DNA from: Splendidivirga corallicola
GTDB taxonomy: Bacteria; Bacteroidota; Bacteroidia; Cytophagales; Cyclobacteriaceae
Assembly: GCA_030442035.1 (NCBI GenBank)
Contig: JAUJEA010000002.1
Span: forward strand, 372,001 to 436,000
Direction: 5' to 3'
Length of the DNA: 64,000 nt
Below, piece after piece: positions 39,105-47,944 of the stretch. The notes under the pieces were generated by a model, which was not told the origin of the DNA, made no database searches, and saw nothing but the letters and a program-made list of their open reading frames with translations. The position numbers and the translations under genes were made by a program. Positions within the stretch are counted from its first letter, which is position 1. Every line of letters starts with the position of its first letter.

Positions 39105-39758
39105 CTAACTTTTTTTCTCCAATAATGCAATGTATTTCTCGGTGATCTCGTTTTTTTTAGCTTTTTCCTCTTCTAATTCTTTCTGAAGCTGACGAATTTT
39201 CTTTTCGCTATCGCTCGAAATTTTTTTTATATCCTCTGTTCTCTGTTCAAGGTCTGTTCCAAGCTGAGTTACTCCACCGTATAAATCCTCTAGTAAGTTT
39301 TCGTATTTTGATTGGACGTCTTTAGGGATAAGGTTAACTACTTTGCCTATGTTGTTTTTTATTTCACCACTGTAGACATTCCCCTTCATATCCCCTCTTT
39401 TAATCTGAATAGTGGTAGCTCCTTTGGCAGAATTCTTAACTACTTTTTTACCTGGTTGAGTAACAGGTTTAGGGACATAATATATATCATCTATATCTCG
39501 AAAGAAACAGTTGTAGTCCAAATCGAAAAATGTTGCAAGTCTTTCCATTAGAATAGCATTACATGATCGACTTCCGTTTCTGATTTTGGCAATGATTGAC
39601 CTATCGGAAGTAATTAGGCTGCTCAATGCACTATCGTTGCTCGGCTTTACTCCCGCTAACTTATTGGCCTTCAAAACGGTATCTACAATTTTAAGGAACC
39701 GAATGTCCAGGTGTCTCTGGCTTCCAATGTCAGTGTTATCCTGCTGTTTCTTATCCAA
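39105..39758 (-). CDS. XRE-like repressor with C-terminal coiled coil
   Basis: A 217-aa protein starting at TTG 39758 (no in-frame ATG upstream before the operators). A helix-turn-helix near 40-75 (LSSLITSDRSIIAKIRNGSRSCNAILMERLATFF) has the Cro/CI-like pattern. The middle is unstructured, and ~165-215 is a coiled coil (KKISSDSEKKIRQLQKELEEEKAKK). It is divergent from the operon at 39987 with repeated motifs between, as expected for the element's maintenance repressor. Confidence 0.72.
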   Translation of the reverse strand: MDKKQQDNTDIGSQRHLDIRFLKIVDTVLKANKLAGVKPSNDSALSSLITSDRSIIAKIRNGSRSCNAILMERLATFFDLDYNCFFRDIDDIYYVPKPVTQPGKKVVKNSAKGATTIQIKRGDMKGNVYSGEIKNNIGKVVNLIPKDVQSKYENLLEDLYGGVTQLGTDLEQRTEDIKKISSDSEKKIRQLQKELEEEKAKKNEITEKYIALLEKKS

Positions 39759-39814
39759 AGTACTATTCTCATTTATTGGCTGAACTTTTGTGATGTAAAA
39801 AAATTCTCAAAGAA

Positions 39815-39897
39815 TGATACGTTTTTGACAACATTTTTACATATAATTGCTGACATATTAGTATCATAAATCAAATTGAAATGATACGATTTTGTCA
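39815..39897. promoter_or_regulatory. Three ATGATAC operator motifs in the divergent promoter
   Basis: TGATACGTTTTTGACA (39815-39830), the inverted GTATCAT (39861-39867), and ATGATACGATTTTGTCA (39881-39897). Two are direct copies 67 bases apart and the middle one is reversed. They lie between the repressor start and the operon start at 39987. Confidence 0.65.
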
Positions 39898-39986
39898 TCA
39901 TGATGAATATGAACGAACGCAATCTAAAAAAGTTTAACAAGAATTTTACAAAGAATTACATACAAATTTTACATAAATAATATAGC

Positions 39987-40268
39987 ATGTACACAGAGCA
40001 AGACATAGAACTTCTTAAAAGTCAACTCCTTGAGTGTTACGGTAATTACATTGAGATCCTGGTAAGTGAAACTGGAATATCTCGACCTACTGTATCCAAA
40101 TTTCTGAATAACAAGCCTATAAAGGCTAAAAACAAGACACTGATCTATCGAACTGGCTGCTATCTGGTCGCAAAAAAGAGAGAGGAAGACAAGTCATTAA
40201 TCAAGAATTTGAAGCAGATGGCAAATGGCGAATCGCAACAGGGAAAACAAGTAAGCCTGAACCTTTAG
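39987..40268 (+). CDS. Small HTH protein
   Basis: A 93-aa protein. A helix-turn-helix at ~22-45 (IEILVSETGISRPTVSKFLNNKPIKAKN) is followed by a basic helical tail. It is the first gene of the rightward operon and likely a Cro-like or replication-control DNA-binding protein. No closer family recognised. Confidence 0.68.
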   Translation: MYTEQDIELLKSQLLECYGNYIEILVSETGISRPTVSKFLNNKPIKAKNKTLIYRTGCYLVAKKREEDKSLIKNLKQMANGESQQGKQVSLNL

Positions 40269-40281
40269 GACATAGCGTATT

Positions 40282-40596
40282 GTGAAAGTCATTCTAAGAG
40301 AAAACGAAGATGCTGAGGACTTCTTTGAAGAACTTATCAACAAAGCTGTTGATCGAGTAAGCAATCACCTTAAAAGCGTTATTGAAGAAGTAGTTTCCAA
40401 TACGGATAAATCAGACGACCAATGGGTTTCAACTGAAGAGGCTAAGAGGATCCTTGGGATAAAAAGTAAGAACAAGATCCAGCAATTGAGAGACGAAAGC
40501 CCAATGAACGGATTAATTGTCAGCCAACATGGACGAACATACAGGTATTTCAAACCTAGTCTTTACAAGTTCCTTGATAAACACAAGTTGAAATGA
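40282..40596 (+). CDS. Excisionase-like helix-turn-helix protein
   Basis: A 104-aa protein starting at GTG 40282, 13 bases after the previous stop. An acidic N-terminus precedes a winged-helix/HTH_17-like segment (VSTEEAKRILGIKSKNKIQQLRDESPMNGLIVSQHGRTYRYFKPSLYKFL), the layout of excisionase or MerR-like DNA-binding modules. It overlaps the next gene by 4 bases (ATGA). It may assist excision, but a general regulator is also possible. Confidence 0.68.
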   Translation: MKVILRENEDAEDFFEELINKAVDRVSNHLKSVIEEVVSNTDKSDDQWVSTEEAKRILGIKSKNKIQQLRDESPMNGLIVSQHGRTYRYFKPSLYKFLDKHKLK

Positions 40597-40994
40597 TAAA
40601 ACTTGAAGAAAACAAATCAAAAATTTGGTTCAAGATATTGAACTGTGATGGTTCTCCCATTGATGGCTCTGCGGAAGTATGGTCGCTACCACACGGAGAG
40701 AGTAAGGGCGAATTAACAACCTTTCCGGGAGAGCCATCAAGAAAATTAAGTCCGGACGGAATTTGGTACGTAGACCCAACTTACAAAGATGTGTCATGGC
40801 TGGTGAGTAGTCCCACACCACTGTACAAGCTTAATAGTGGTCTAAAAATCTATGTTGTACAGATTCTTGATTCACCCTTCTGTGAAGAACCGGGAATGAT
40901 ATGGGTAAGCAGGGCCTATTTATTGAGGGAAGCCACCAACCTGGACCTGAAACCATTCGGAATCTACAGATCCTTTAAGCAGGTGATAGAATAG
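40593..40994 (+). CDS. Hypothetical protein
   Basis: A 133-aa soluble protein without a recognisable domain. It has a Trp/Pro-rich beta-like composition (KIWFKILNCDGSPIDGSAEVW ... GIWYVDPTYKDVSWLVSS). It overlaps the preceding gene (ATGA) and is followed 2 bases later by the next, so it is an operon member. Confidence 0.6.
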   Translation: MIKLEENKSKIWFKILNCDGSPIDGSAEVWSLPHGESKGELTTFPGEPSRKLSPDGIWYVDPTYKDVSWLVSSPTPLYKLNSGLKIYVVQILDSPFCEEPGMIWVSRAYLLREATNLDLKPFGIYRSFKQVIE

Positions 40995-40996
40995 TC

Positions 40997-41182
40997 ATGG
41001 CCAGGAACACATCAACTTGGATTAAGAGAAGTAAAACCAGGTTTCCAAATTCTCGTGAAGCATGGTTCGATGTAATGTCAAATGTCCCAAACATTACCAG
41101 AGACTCTGTTATTGTAGCCCATACCAAATATTTCTGGAGGTGGAAGTTAAATCGTCTCAGTCATCGCAAGCAAAATAGATGA
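40997..41182 (+). CDS. Small basic hypothetical protein
   Basis: A 61-aa, strongly basic protein (MARNTSTWIKRSKTRFPNS ... WRWKLNRLSHRKQNR). It is supported by position: it starts 2 bases after one gene and its stop overlaps the next start (ATGATA). It could bind nucleic acid; no family recognised. Confidence 0.55.
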   Translation: MARNTSTWIKRSKTRFPNSREAWFDVMSNVPNITRDSVIVAHTKYFWRWKLNRLSHRKQNR

Positions 41183-42504
41183 TAGTAATAAACTACAACA
41201 CCGCATTCAAAGCCCTCGATGACTATATCAAGGCATATAATAGCCGAACTGAGGATCTATCTCTTCAAGTGAGACAAAGTGTTGCAGCAACAGCAAAAGA
41301 GCTGATCAGGATTTATGGAATTTCTCTGGTAAAAGCCAATGGGATTGAGAAAGTTGATAAAGGGAACCTCCCCTCACTTAAAACAAATAATGTCCAGCTC
41401 TCCAAATTAGGCAACTCCAGTACCAGGACAGTCCAGAGGCACATCAAGAAACTCATCCAGGCTGGTATCATTACCAGGAAAGTATGGCATGGAACCAACT
41501 CAAGCTATGAGGTGTGGATAAACCCAAATATCCTGTTGGCAAAGGAAAAAGAAAGCCACAAAGCCGCTAAAAGACATCTAAATGAAGTCATTGAAAAAAC
41601 CTCTTTAATGGCTCAAAATCGACATTTTAAACAGGAACAAACGACAAAATGTCTTCATACAGAATCATGTGACACTGGTAACAAAAATAATATAGTAATA
41701 GGCGTGCATAACTCAGAGAAACAGTCCCGCAAGCAAGGTATATCTGACACAGAATCATTAGCAGGGAACAGTTCAGGAGACATTACAGGCGACAATTCAA
41801 AAAGGTGTGAGCATCCGCTCACGGGCTATACAGATTCTTCCTGTGACACTGGAAACACGCTATCGGGACACACAGGGGAAAAAGTTGCGAAAAAAACTAA
41901 AGATGCAGGGGAAAAAGTGCGGAATTTTCGAGCCGATGACCAAAAGTGGGAGATGAAAGCCCCCGAAAGTCCGGCTCGGACCGCTTCCCTTAATCTTTAT
42001 GTCAGAATGCTTTGGCTGCTTGCGAAAAACGTGCTGTACAAGGACGTATTTTTAACGGACAGGCAAGAAATGATGGCAACAAAACTACTACGGCAGTGGT
42101 ATGAGCCCGTTTCGGATAATAGCCTATCCAGGGTTCATGAAATCTATGTTGAACGCATTTCCCTGGCCCGGAAATTTGTGCAAAAAGACCCTGCCAATCG
42201 TTTTGTACAACTTCCAAACAGGTATTTTAACCCCACTAATCCAAGTGGATTTACCGGAACCAAAAAGTGGTGGAATGTCCAGGAAAAAAGGAAGAAGGAG
42301 GTACAAGCCAAGCTGATTTTGAGTGCTCAGATCAGGCGCTACCTCAACAATGAGAAGAAAGATACCTCCCTAAGAAAGCCTTCATTGCAGTTGTATCGAG
42401 ACTGTGAGCAAAGAATAGGAAAGCTGGGAGATCCTGTGCTGCTTGAGCAATTCCATTCGGCTATTCTTTCCTCAAACTCAAACACTCATTTATATCCAAA
42501 CTAG
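41179..42504 (+). CDS. Winged-helix protein, possible replication or regulatory protein
   Basis: A 441-aa protein. At ~75-115 a winged helix (KLGNSSTRTVQRHIKKLIQAGIITRKVWHGTNSSYEVWINP) resembles those at the start of phage and plasmid replication-type proteins. A low-complexity, Ser/Thr/Asn-rich linker covers ~150-265. The C-terminal ~170 residues are helical and basic (RMLWLLAKNVLYKDVFLTDRQ). Its place in the early operon fits a replication initiator or accessory; this is not shown. Confidence 0.6.
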   Translation: MIVINYNTAFKALDDYIKAYNSRTEDLSLQVRQSVAATAKELIRIYGISLVKANGIEKVDKGNLPSLKTNNVQLSKLGNSSTRTVQRHIKKLIQAGIITRKVWHGTNSSYEVWINPNILLAKEKESHKAAKRHLNEVIEKTSLMAQNRHFKQEQTTKCLHTESCDTGNKNNIVIGVHNSEKQSRKQGISDTESLAGNSSGDITGDNSKRCEHPLTGYTDSSCDTGNTLSGHTGEKVAKKTKDAGEKVRNFRADDQKWEMKAPESPARTASLNLYVRMLWLLAKNVLYKDVFLTDRQEMMATKLLRQWYEPVSDNSLSRVHEIYVERISLARKFVQKDPANRFVQLPNRYFNPTNPSGFTGTKKWWNVQEKRKKEVQAKLILSAQIRRYLNNEKKDTSLRKPSLQLYRDCEQRIGKLGDPVLLEQFHSAILSSNSNTHLYPN

Positions 42505-42512
42505 TATAAACT

Positions 42513-43028
42513 ATGAATAGTGATAATCTGCATAATCGAAGACGCATAACATTGCCCAAACCCAAACAGGGCAAAGGCATCAAAGGAAAGCTGAAAGAGT
42601 ACATGGAATCGGTAACAATTGATGTTTTCGGTTATGAAAAAATTGTAGATAAAAGTGTTCAAAACTTTGCACTGGAAACAGCTAATATACACGGCATTAG
42701 TCCAAATAAGATCTTTGTCCGGATCATCAAACCAAGTGAGGTACTTAGGGTATTTCTTCATGCCGGAGGGAGGCAAATAAAGGAGCTTACCATACTGGAA
42801 TTGGTGCATTTTTTTGTTGGAAACAGTAATCCTAAAACCGGATCAAAGGTTGCCGAAAGTGTAAGCCGGTTTCTTGAAGGGTATGCAAACCAGAAGTTGA
42901 TAAAGGTTTCGCAGCTTCAAATACTTATTTCCAGTAGTCCAAAAGGATCGTTGGTCAAGAGTTTCAATGAGCAATCATTTATGGAATACATACCTGTCAA
43001 ATTTCTAATCAAGTACTTCAAATCATAA
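42513..43028 (+). CDS. Hypothetical protein
   Basis: A 171-aa protein with a basic N-terminus (NRRRITLPKPKQGKGIKGKLKE) and a helical middle (KIFVRIIKPSEVLRVFLHAGGRQIKELTILELVHFFVG). No family recognised. Its stop overlaps the next start by one base (TAATG), indicating coupling. Confidence 0.55.
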   Translation: MNSDNLHNRRRITLPKPKQGKGIKGKLKEYMESVTIDVFGYEKIVDKSVQNFALETANIHGISPNKIFVRIIKPSEVLRVFLHAGGRQIKELTILELVHFFVGNSNPKTGSKVAESVSRFLEGYANQKLIKVSQLQILISSSPKGSLVKSFNEQSFMEYIPVKFLIKYFKS

Positions 43029-43315
43029 TGGAAAGACCGAAAAATGGGTGGAAACTCAATAAGCATTCCTTCAGCAAAATGATTGTCTGGTTTAAGGATG
43101 GGAACATAAGGACATTCTATTCCCTGGACTGGAAGAGTAAGTACAGCAACTTCAGAGATCCCAGGATCGGTTTGGGGAGATTCAAGAATCTTATCACCAA
43201 ATATGGTATGAAAGCCGGGACAATTGAAATATACGACCTGGAGTCAGGAAAAATAATGGCAAAGTTCTATGAGGGCTCAGAAGTAGGAATTGAAAAAGAA
43301 GCGGAACAGGAATAA
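43028..43315 (+). CDS. Small hypothetical protein
   Basis: A 95-aa protein with beta-rich sequence (SKMIVWFKDGNIRTFYSLDW ... AGTIEIYDLESGKIMAKFYEG) and an acidic tail. No signal or domain recognised. Coupled to the preceding gene. Confidence 0.55.
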   Translation: MERPKNGWKLNKHSFSKMIVWFKDGNIRTFYSLDWKSKYSNFRDPRIGLGRFKNLITKYGMKAGTIEIYDLESGKIMAKFYEGSEVGIEKEAEQE

Positions 43316-43329
43316 CTAAACAACCCATA

Positions 43330-44493
43330 ATGAATAAAATCAAAGAGCTTGAAGAGACATTGAAGTCCAAAAAATTTGAAGACAGGTATCCTCATTTTGA
43401 TACCGATGATGGGAAAATCCATATTCTTTACATCTCCCCATGCCTCAACGGAACCGGATATTATCGGGCCATTGCCCCATCCCTGGAATTGAATAATACT
43501 GAATCCCATAGTGCCATTATATCCAGCATTCATAAGTGGAATTTCAACAAGCAGTTTGATGATTACGATAGTCCGTTGGACGAAAGATTAATCAAGTGGG
43601 CGCACTATGTGGTGCTACCGCTTATGTTCACAGATGCCGGATATATCCTGAAGGCGCTCTATGAGATCAATGACGACATACAGTTTGTCATGGACCTGGA
43701 TTTCAACTTTCATAAAATACCTGAAAAGCACCCTGACTTTTCCAGGATCACTAAGGAGATGAAGGGGCAGCTTATTAGAAATATCTCCAATATGGAGATA
43801 GTAACCGGTGTGTCTGAAGGCTTACTGGATTACTATGAAATGCTATTGGAGAAACAATTTCCCAACTCAACTGTGTTCCTGGAGTATCTGCCAAATCTGG
43901 TGTCGCAATTCGGATATGCAGACGTAAAACCATTAAAGAAGAATGCTGGCAAGAAAGTTAGAATTGGCTTGATAGGCAATGCTGCATCGGCCCATGATGT
44001 ATTTAGTATTTTGGACGAGCTAAAGGCTGTACAAGAAAAACATGGTGATAAAATCGAGTTCATCTTATTTGGTTGGGATGGTAAAACCAAAGAAAGGGAT
44101 CTGCAAGATGATTTAAAGGTTACTACTGTAAAGTCCGTAAGTTTTGTTGATTACTTCAACAAGCTCAATGAACTCTCTTTAGACCTGGCACTTTTACCTT
44201 TTGCCGACATCCCCTTCAATACTCACGGCAAATCACCGGTCAGGTTTTTTGAGTTAGCTGTATTCGGTATTCCGGTAATTGCTTCAGACATGGAGCCGTA
44301 CTCACTGGAAATCGAACCGCAGGAAACCGGACTATTAGCGCAGGACTCCGAGCAGTGGATCAGTGCAATTGATGCGCTCATTAGCGATGAAGCACTACGG
44401 AAGCGCATAGGTAAATCCGCTCTCCGTGCGGTGTGGCGTAACAATGGTTTCACAACCGCTAACCTTCGGGCATATCAAGAGCTTTTTATATAA
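43330..44493 (+). CDS. GT-B glycosyltransferase
   Basis: A 387-aa protein. The N-domain starts with ILYISPCLNGTGYYRAIAPSLEL. The C-domain (~205-375) has VRIGLIGNAAS, FILFGWDGKT and the nucleotide-sugar binding part LLPFADIPFNTHGKSPVRFFELAVFGIPVIASDMEPYSLEIEPQETGLLA, the GT1/GT4-like pattern with the conserved Glu (FFELAVFG). Retaining or inverting mechanism and acceptor are unknown. It is unusual inside a regulatory/replication-like operon of a mobile element; it could modify DNA bases, surface glycan or a protein. Confidence 0.82.
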   Translation: MNKIKELEETLKSKKFEDRYPHFDTDDGKIHILYISPCLNGTGYYRAIAPSLELNNTESHSAIISSIHKWNFNKQFDDYDSPLDERLIKWAHYVVLPLMFTDAGYILKALYEINDDIQFVMDLDFNFHKIPEKHPDFSRITKEMKGQLIRNISNMEIVTGVSEGLLDYYEMLLEKQFPNSTVFLEYLPNLVSQFGYADVKPLKKNAGKKVRIGLIGNAASAHDVFSILDELKAVQEKHGDKIEFILFGWDGKTKERDLQDDLKVTTVKSVSFVDYFNKLNELSLDLALLPFADIPFNTHGKSPVRFFELAVFGIPVIASDMEPYSLEIEPQETGLLAQDSEQWISAIDALISDEALRKRIGKSALRAVWRNNGFTTANLRAYQELFI

Positions 44494-44499
44494 ACGCCT

Positions 44500-44661
44500 A
44501 TGCACTTTTACATCATAAAAACGAAAGGAGGTTTTACTATCCTGAAAGGAGATAAGGAACTAATAAAACAAGAGGTACTCAAACACCAGCTTCAAGTAGT
44601 GGCGCTGGGAGATAGTCTTGGTAAGGTACTTGAACAATTTTCAAAATCTCTGACATCATGA
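44500..44661 (+). CDS. Small 53-aa protein upstream of the second zinc-finger membrane protein
   Basis: ATG 44500 to TGA 44661: MHFYIIKTKGGFTILKGDKE... ending FSKSLTS. It starts 6 bases after the glycosyltransferase stop and ends in an ATGA overlap with the next gene, so it fills the gap exactly as a translated gene would. It is amphipathic and has no membrane segment. Unknown function. Confidence 0.62.
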   Translation: MHFYIIKTKGGFTILKGDKELIKQEVLKHQLQVVALGDSLGKVLEQFSKSLTS

Positions 44662-45299
44662 AAAAGTTGATAATGACAGAATATTTTGGGATCATAGTGC
44701 TGCTGGTGGCACTTATTCCCCAAATCGCTCATACTGTCTATGTGTTCAAAATAAATAGTCATTACCCGGAACCCTGGTTCGCATGGTGCTATGCAATAGG
44801 GGTTGACTTAGCTATCTTGATATTTACTGTCAGAGGATGGATATGGACGGCAGTAGCCTATTTGATGGCTACATTGGCTCACAATATTGCCTATCAGTTC
44901 TTCCCTCAAAGTGATATAAGCTCTATTCTGATAGGGATAACACTTTCGGCAACAATCTTCAGCTTCAGTCATATTTTCTACTCAGGATCGAAAAAGCGCA
45001 ATGAAAGCGCAGATGATGATGCGCTTATTGATCTGGGAAAGCGGATCGAAAGTGCTGTCCAAAGTGGAATCCATATTGAAGCGCATCCCTACCTGTGCCC
45101 ATGTTGTGGTTTAACATTTCCCACTAGCAAAAAGCTCAATGGACACATAAGTGGTCACAAAATGAAAGGTGAATGGGATGAAGATAAGTATGGTGATTGG
45201 AAGCATAAAAACAACGAGCGCAGCTCACTTCTGTCGGAGTTAGGTCTCGACCTGAAAACACTGGGAGCTAAGGAACCAATAGAAAATCAAAGCGCATGA
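44658..45299 (+). CDS. Four-helix (SpdB/DUF2637-like) membrane protein with C2H2 zinc finger (paralog)
   Basis: A 213-aa paralog of the gene at 38152. It shares WFAWCYAIG[IV]DLAILIFT, the NI-x-YQFFP segment and the finger CPCCGLTFPTSKKLNGHISGH (C-x2-C-x12-H-x3-H, ~150-170), followed by DKYGDWKHKN. Four helices lie within ~8-110. Conservation of membrane part, finger and DxYGDW tail across diverged copies argues that the whole fusion is functional. It is the last gene of the packed operon; a 16-codon frame (45296-45346) after it is too short to call. Confidence 0.8.
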   Translation: MKKLIMTEYFGIIVLLVALIPQIAHTVYVFKINSHYPEPWFAWCYAIGVDLAILIFTVRGWIWTAVAYLMATLAHNIAYQFFPQSDISSILIGITLSATIFSFSHIFYSGSKKRNESADDDALIDLGKRIESAVQSGIHIEAHPYLCPCCGLTFPTSKKLNGHISGHKMKGEWDEDKYGDWKHKNNERSSLLSELGLDLKTLGAKEPIENQSA

Positions 45300-45401
45300 G
45301 TACTCCAAAAATTGTGGAAAATGTTAATACTCCACCCATAGTATGATTCTTATAAAACTGTATTAAACCAATATTATAAACATTGACTAATCCCAGGGGA
45401 A

Positions 45402-46010
45402 ATGATAGATAACATAAAAGAAATCCTCAATGTTTATTTTGATGAATTAGACAAACAAACCGCATTCTTAGTGTCTGTTCATTCTGATAAAGATCAACGT
45501 TTCATGTCCTCTGTTTTGAGTTTGACAATACTTGCAAATGAGGTAATAAAGCTAGACAGTCCAACTGAAAAGGATATTAGGAATATGCTCATGAAACTGT
45601 ACTTACGTGGATTTGACATCTACAGAGGGCATGAAGAGGCCATTAAACTAAGAAAAGACCAGGAGTGGATGCTTCTGATGATAGAGAAGCACCTTTTCAG
45701 CTCCTATCCGGTTTATCACGATTTAATGAGCGAGTGTGAGAGAATCCATCCTTTTGAGGAAACAGCACAATCACTGATGGATGTATTCAAGGGTTTAGCT
45801 TCACCTCTTTCATTGGGTGATGTATGGAAAATAAAGGGTACCGAATACCTGATTGGCGCTCCCTTTGCCAACGCCTCTGACCTATGGATCCACAAACTGG
45901 CAGACCTTGATAAAAACAGATTACCGTCTTTCAGGCTTTCAGAACTACTTCCTCTTAGGTTTGAGGATCTCCAGTTGAGAGTAATTGCTGCAGATCCTAA
46001 GTTCTCATAA
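45402..46010 (+). CDS. Hypothetical protein whose 3' part is duplicated elsewhere in the element
   Basis: A 202-aa helical soluble protein (NIKEILNVYFDELDKQTAFLVSV ... IRNMLMKLYLRGFDIYRGHEEA). No family recognised. The C-terminus WIHKLADLDKNRLPSFRLSELLP is matched at 54920-54993, and PLRFEDLQLRVIAADP at 49367-49417, both as fragments. It is separated from the operon upstream by ~100 bases and followed by a hairpin. Confidence 0.6.
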   Translation: MIDNIKEILNVYFDELDKQTAFLVSVHSDKDQRFMSSVLSLTILANEVIKLDSPTEKDIRNMLMKLYLRGFDIYRGHEEAIKLRKDQEWMLLMIEKHLFSSYPVYHDLMSECERIHPFEETAQSLMDVFKGLASPLSLGDVWKIKGTEYLIGAPFANASDLWIHKLADLDKNRLPSFRLSELLPLRFEDLQLRVIAADPKFS

Positions 46011-46013
46011 AGC

Positions 46014-46052
46014 AGTAACCCATCGAAGTAATTTCGATAGGCTACTTTTTTC
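46014..46052. terminator. Imperfect hairpin between convergent genes
   Basis: AGTAACCCATCGAA and TTCGATAGGCTACT pair with two mismatches or bulges, followed by T6, between the converging stops at 46010 and 46094. Confidence 0.6.
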
Positions 46053-46093
46053 ACTCTCTGGGTATATATTTAAAGCTTCTTACCATTGCTGGC

Positions 46094-47521
46094 TCAATTT
46101 GTAGTTAGTCTCTGAAAAACCGAACCAATTGAAAACTTTGTCAGGATTCCGAAAGAAATTCTTTGATCAAAATCAAGACTCGAATCATCCATTTTCAACT
46201 TGCTTCTATTGTCCTTAATATCATTGAACTGAAGGTATAGGCCACCTTGAAATTTTCCTTTCTTGTTGTTGAAGTAGGTGCCTATGCCCAGATCTGTGAC
46301 ATTAGTGAACAGGTTCTGGTTGTTACCATTAGTCGGAGATTGAAATCTTAAATATGGATTGATCGCAACATTTCCATTACCAGTTGGATAATAATAAACA
46401 ACATCAACTTTTAACAAGAAGTGATTGTTCCCTTTAGTTTTTGTCTGATACGCTATAATGTCTTTTTTTCTTTCGATTGTATGCAAAGTATCGGGTGAGG
46501 TTCCTGAAGCAAATTTGATCTCACGTTTTAAGGAAAATTCACTTTTAGGTAAGGATCCAAAATTGAAGATCTTCGCACCGCCTAATGCCAAACCGAATAC
46601 CCAACTCCCTCCTACGTTAAGGTTTCCGCCAACCAATAATTCGGTACTGGTAAAACTTTCTTTTTTTATTGACCCAAAAGGATCGTCTTGAAACTTCAAA
46701 GTGTCAATAAGTTTATAACCGGTAGCCTCAAGACCTCCTGCCAAATAAAGTGAAAAACCAAGGATTGTTTTGTTTCGCTCCTTATTAATAGTTTGGTAAT
46801 TCGTTTCCATTTTCGTCCATGCCTTTTCGGCTGCCGAATAGTGTTTATCGATTATTTTATCCGCTTGGGATGGTTGAGGATGATTGTTTGTCAATGGAGA
46901 AAAGCTTCCAAGTGCCTTAATTACCTCCTTATCTTTTTTAGCCACAAAGAACAAAGCATACTTGGTTTCAAATTTCTCTTTCATCAGTTGAACCGTTGGA
47001 GGGAAATCTAACTCTTTGACAAACTCTTTAAAGCCTTTTTTCAACTTATCTTTTTCACCAATTGAGGCAATAGATGAGTTATCAATGGCTTTGTCGAATC
47101 CGGATTCTAATTCCTGTAGGGTCTTCACCCAACCACTTCGAAAATCTCTACCAAATTTTTTACTATCATTACTTGCAGCCACTTCACCGGCACTTTGGTC
47201 GAAATTGCTGTAGAAACCTAGTATTCCAGAAATTTTCCCACTTGGAACAAATTCTCCTTCTTTGAGAAAATTAAATGTACCCGTCTTGGTTTCACCCTTC
47301 ATGCTTATCCCCAAAAGGGGACCTTGTTTTTTTAGAATTGTTCGTGGCAGGTTATTGTAAGCAAACCCTAACTGAGCCTCGCTTGCATTGAAGTATACAA
47401 TACTTCCCGGGTAAACTATAGAGCTTTCTCCTTTAGCATCCTGATTGAGGACCTGTCCGGTTGTTATTCCCGTTGAAAGAATAAAAAGGGACGTGATAAT
47501 CAATAATAATTTATTCATCAT
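46094..47521 (-). CDS. Exported protein, probable outer-membrane beta-barrel
   Basis: A 475-aa protein from ATG 47521 (or 47518), which begins the signal MMNKLLLIITSLFILSTGITTGQ; the frame open to 47584 overlaps the preceding gene and lacks export features. The second half (~225-475) has alternating hydrophobic strands (GGNLNVGGSWVFGLALGGA, HFLLKVDVVYYYPTGNGNVA, DLGIGTYFNNKKGKFQGGLYLQF) typical of a barrel. The start overlaps the 107-aa gene by 11 bases. Third gene of a three-gene unit; function unknown. Confidence 0.6.
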   Translation of the reverse strand: MMNKLLLIITSLFILSTGITTGQVLNQDAKGESSIVYPGSIVYFNASEAQLGFAYNNLPRTILKKQGPLLGISMKGETKTGTFNFLKEGEFVPSGKISGILGFYSNFDQSAGEVAASNDSKKFGRDFRSGWVKTLQELESGFDKAIDNSSIASIGEKDKLKKGFKEFVKELDFPPTVQLMKEKFETKYALFFVAKKDKEVIKALGSFSPLTNNHPQPSQADKIIDKHYSAAEKAWTKMETNYQTINKERNKTILGFSLYLAGGLEATGYKLIDTLKFQDDPFGSIKKESFTSTELLVGGNLNVGGSWVFGLALGGAKIFNFGSLPKSEFSLKREIKFASGTSPDTLHTIERKKDIIAYQTKTKGNNHFLLKVDVVYYYPTGNGNVAINPYLRFQSPTNGNNQNLFTNVTDLGIGTYFNNKKGKFQGGLYLQFNDIKDNRSKLKMDDSSLDFDQRISFGILTKFSIGSVFQRLTTN

Positions 47522-47834
47522 AGCTATGAATTTCATCATGATCTGCTCTACCTCCGGATGCACTCTCAGTAATAGGATTATCATTTAGAGCTTTTGAACC
47601 AACCCACACTTGCAGACTCCACTGTAAACCGTTTTGCCCTGAGACATGAACAATCACTCTTAATTTTCCTCCTTCAGTAATAATTTGATCACTAAGCGTG
47701 TCTTCAAAAACTCCCGTTTCATCGGTTGGCTCCAGATCGCTTGGGTGCAGCGTTATGTTGTTATCGAATCGCATACGGTCAAATGAAAGCCCAACAGGAA
47801 TTTCCAGTTTGTATTTAATCTTTCTAATAGGCAT
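47511..47834 (-). CDS. Small beta-rich hypothetical protein
   Basis: A 107-aa protein with MPIRKIKYKLEIPVGLSFDRM, then SDLEPTDETGVFEDTLSDQI and LRVIVHVSGQNGLQWSLQVWVG. This suggests a single beta-sandwich with an acidic C-terminus and no signal peptide. No family recognised. It sits between the membrane protein and the barrel and overlaps the latter. Confidence 0.6.
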   Translation of the reverse strand: MPIRKIKYKLEIPVGLSFDRMRFDNNITLHPSDLEPTDETGVFEDTLSDQIITEGGKLRVIVHVSGQNGLQWSLQVWVGSKALNDNPITESASGGRADHDEIHSYDE

Positions 47835-47944
47835 TTTATTCTGGTTTTATATTATTTTTAAATTGACAGTCCTTTATCCATTAAAAATCCCTTCTTCCGG
47901 CTATTTTGAACATTCTCAAACGCAGCAATTGAGTTGATTAAGGA

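Noticed and set aside
45296-45346. 16-codon frame overlapping the second zinc-finger gene stop (ATGA)
   Set aside because: Too short, with no further support beyond the overlap.
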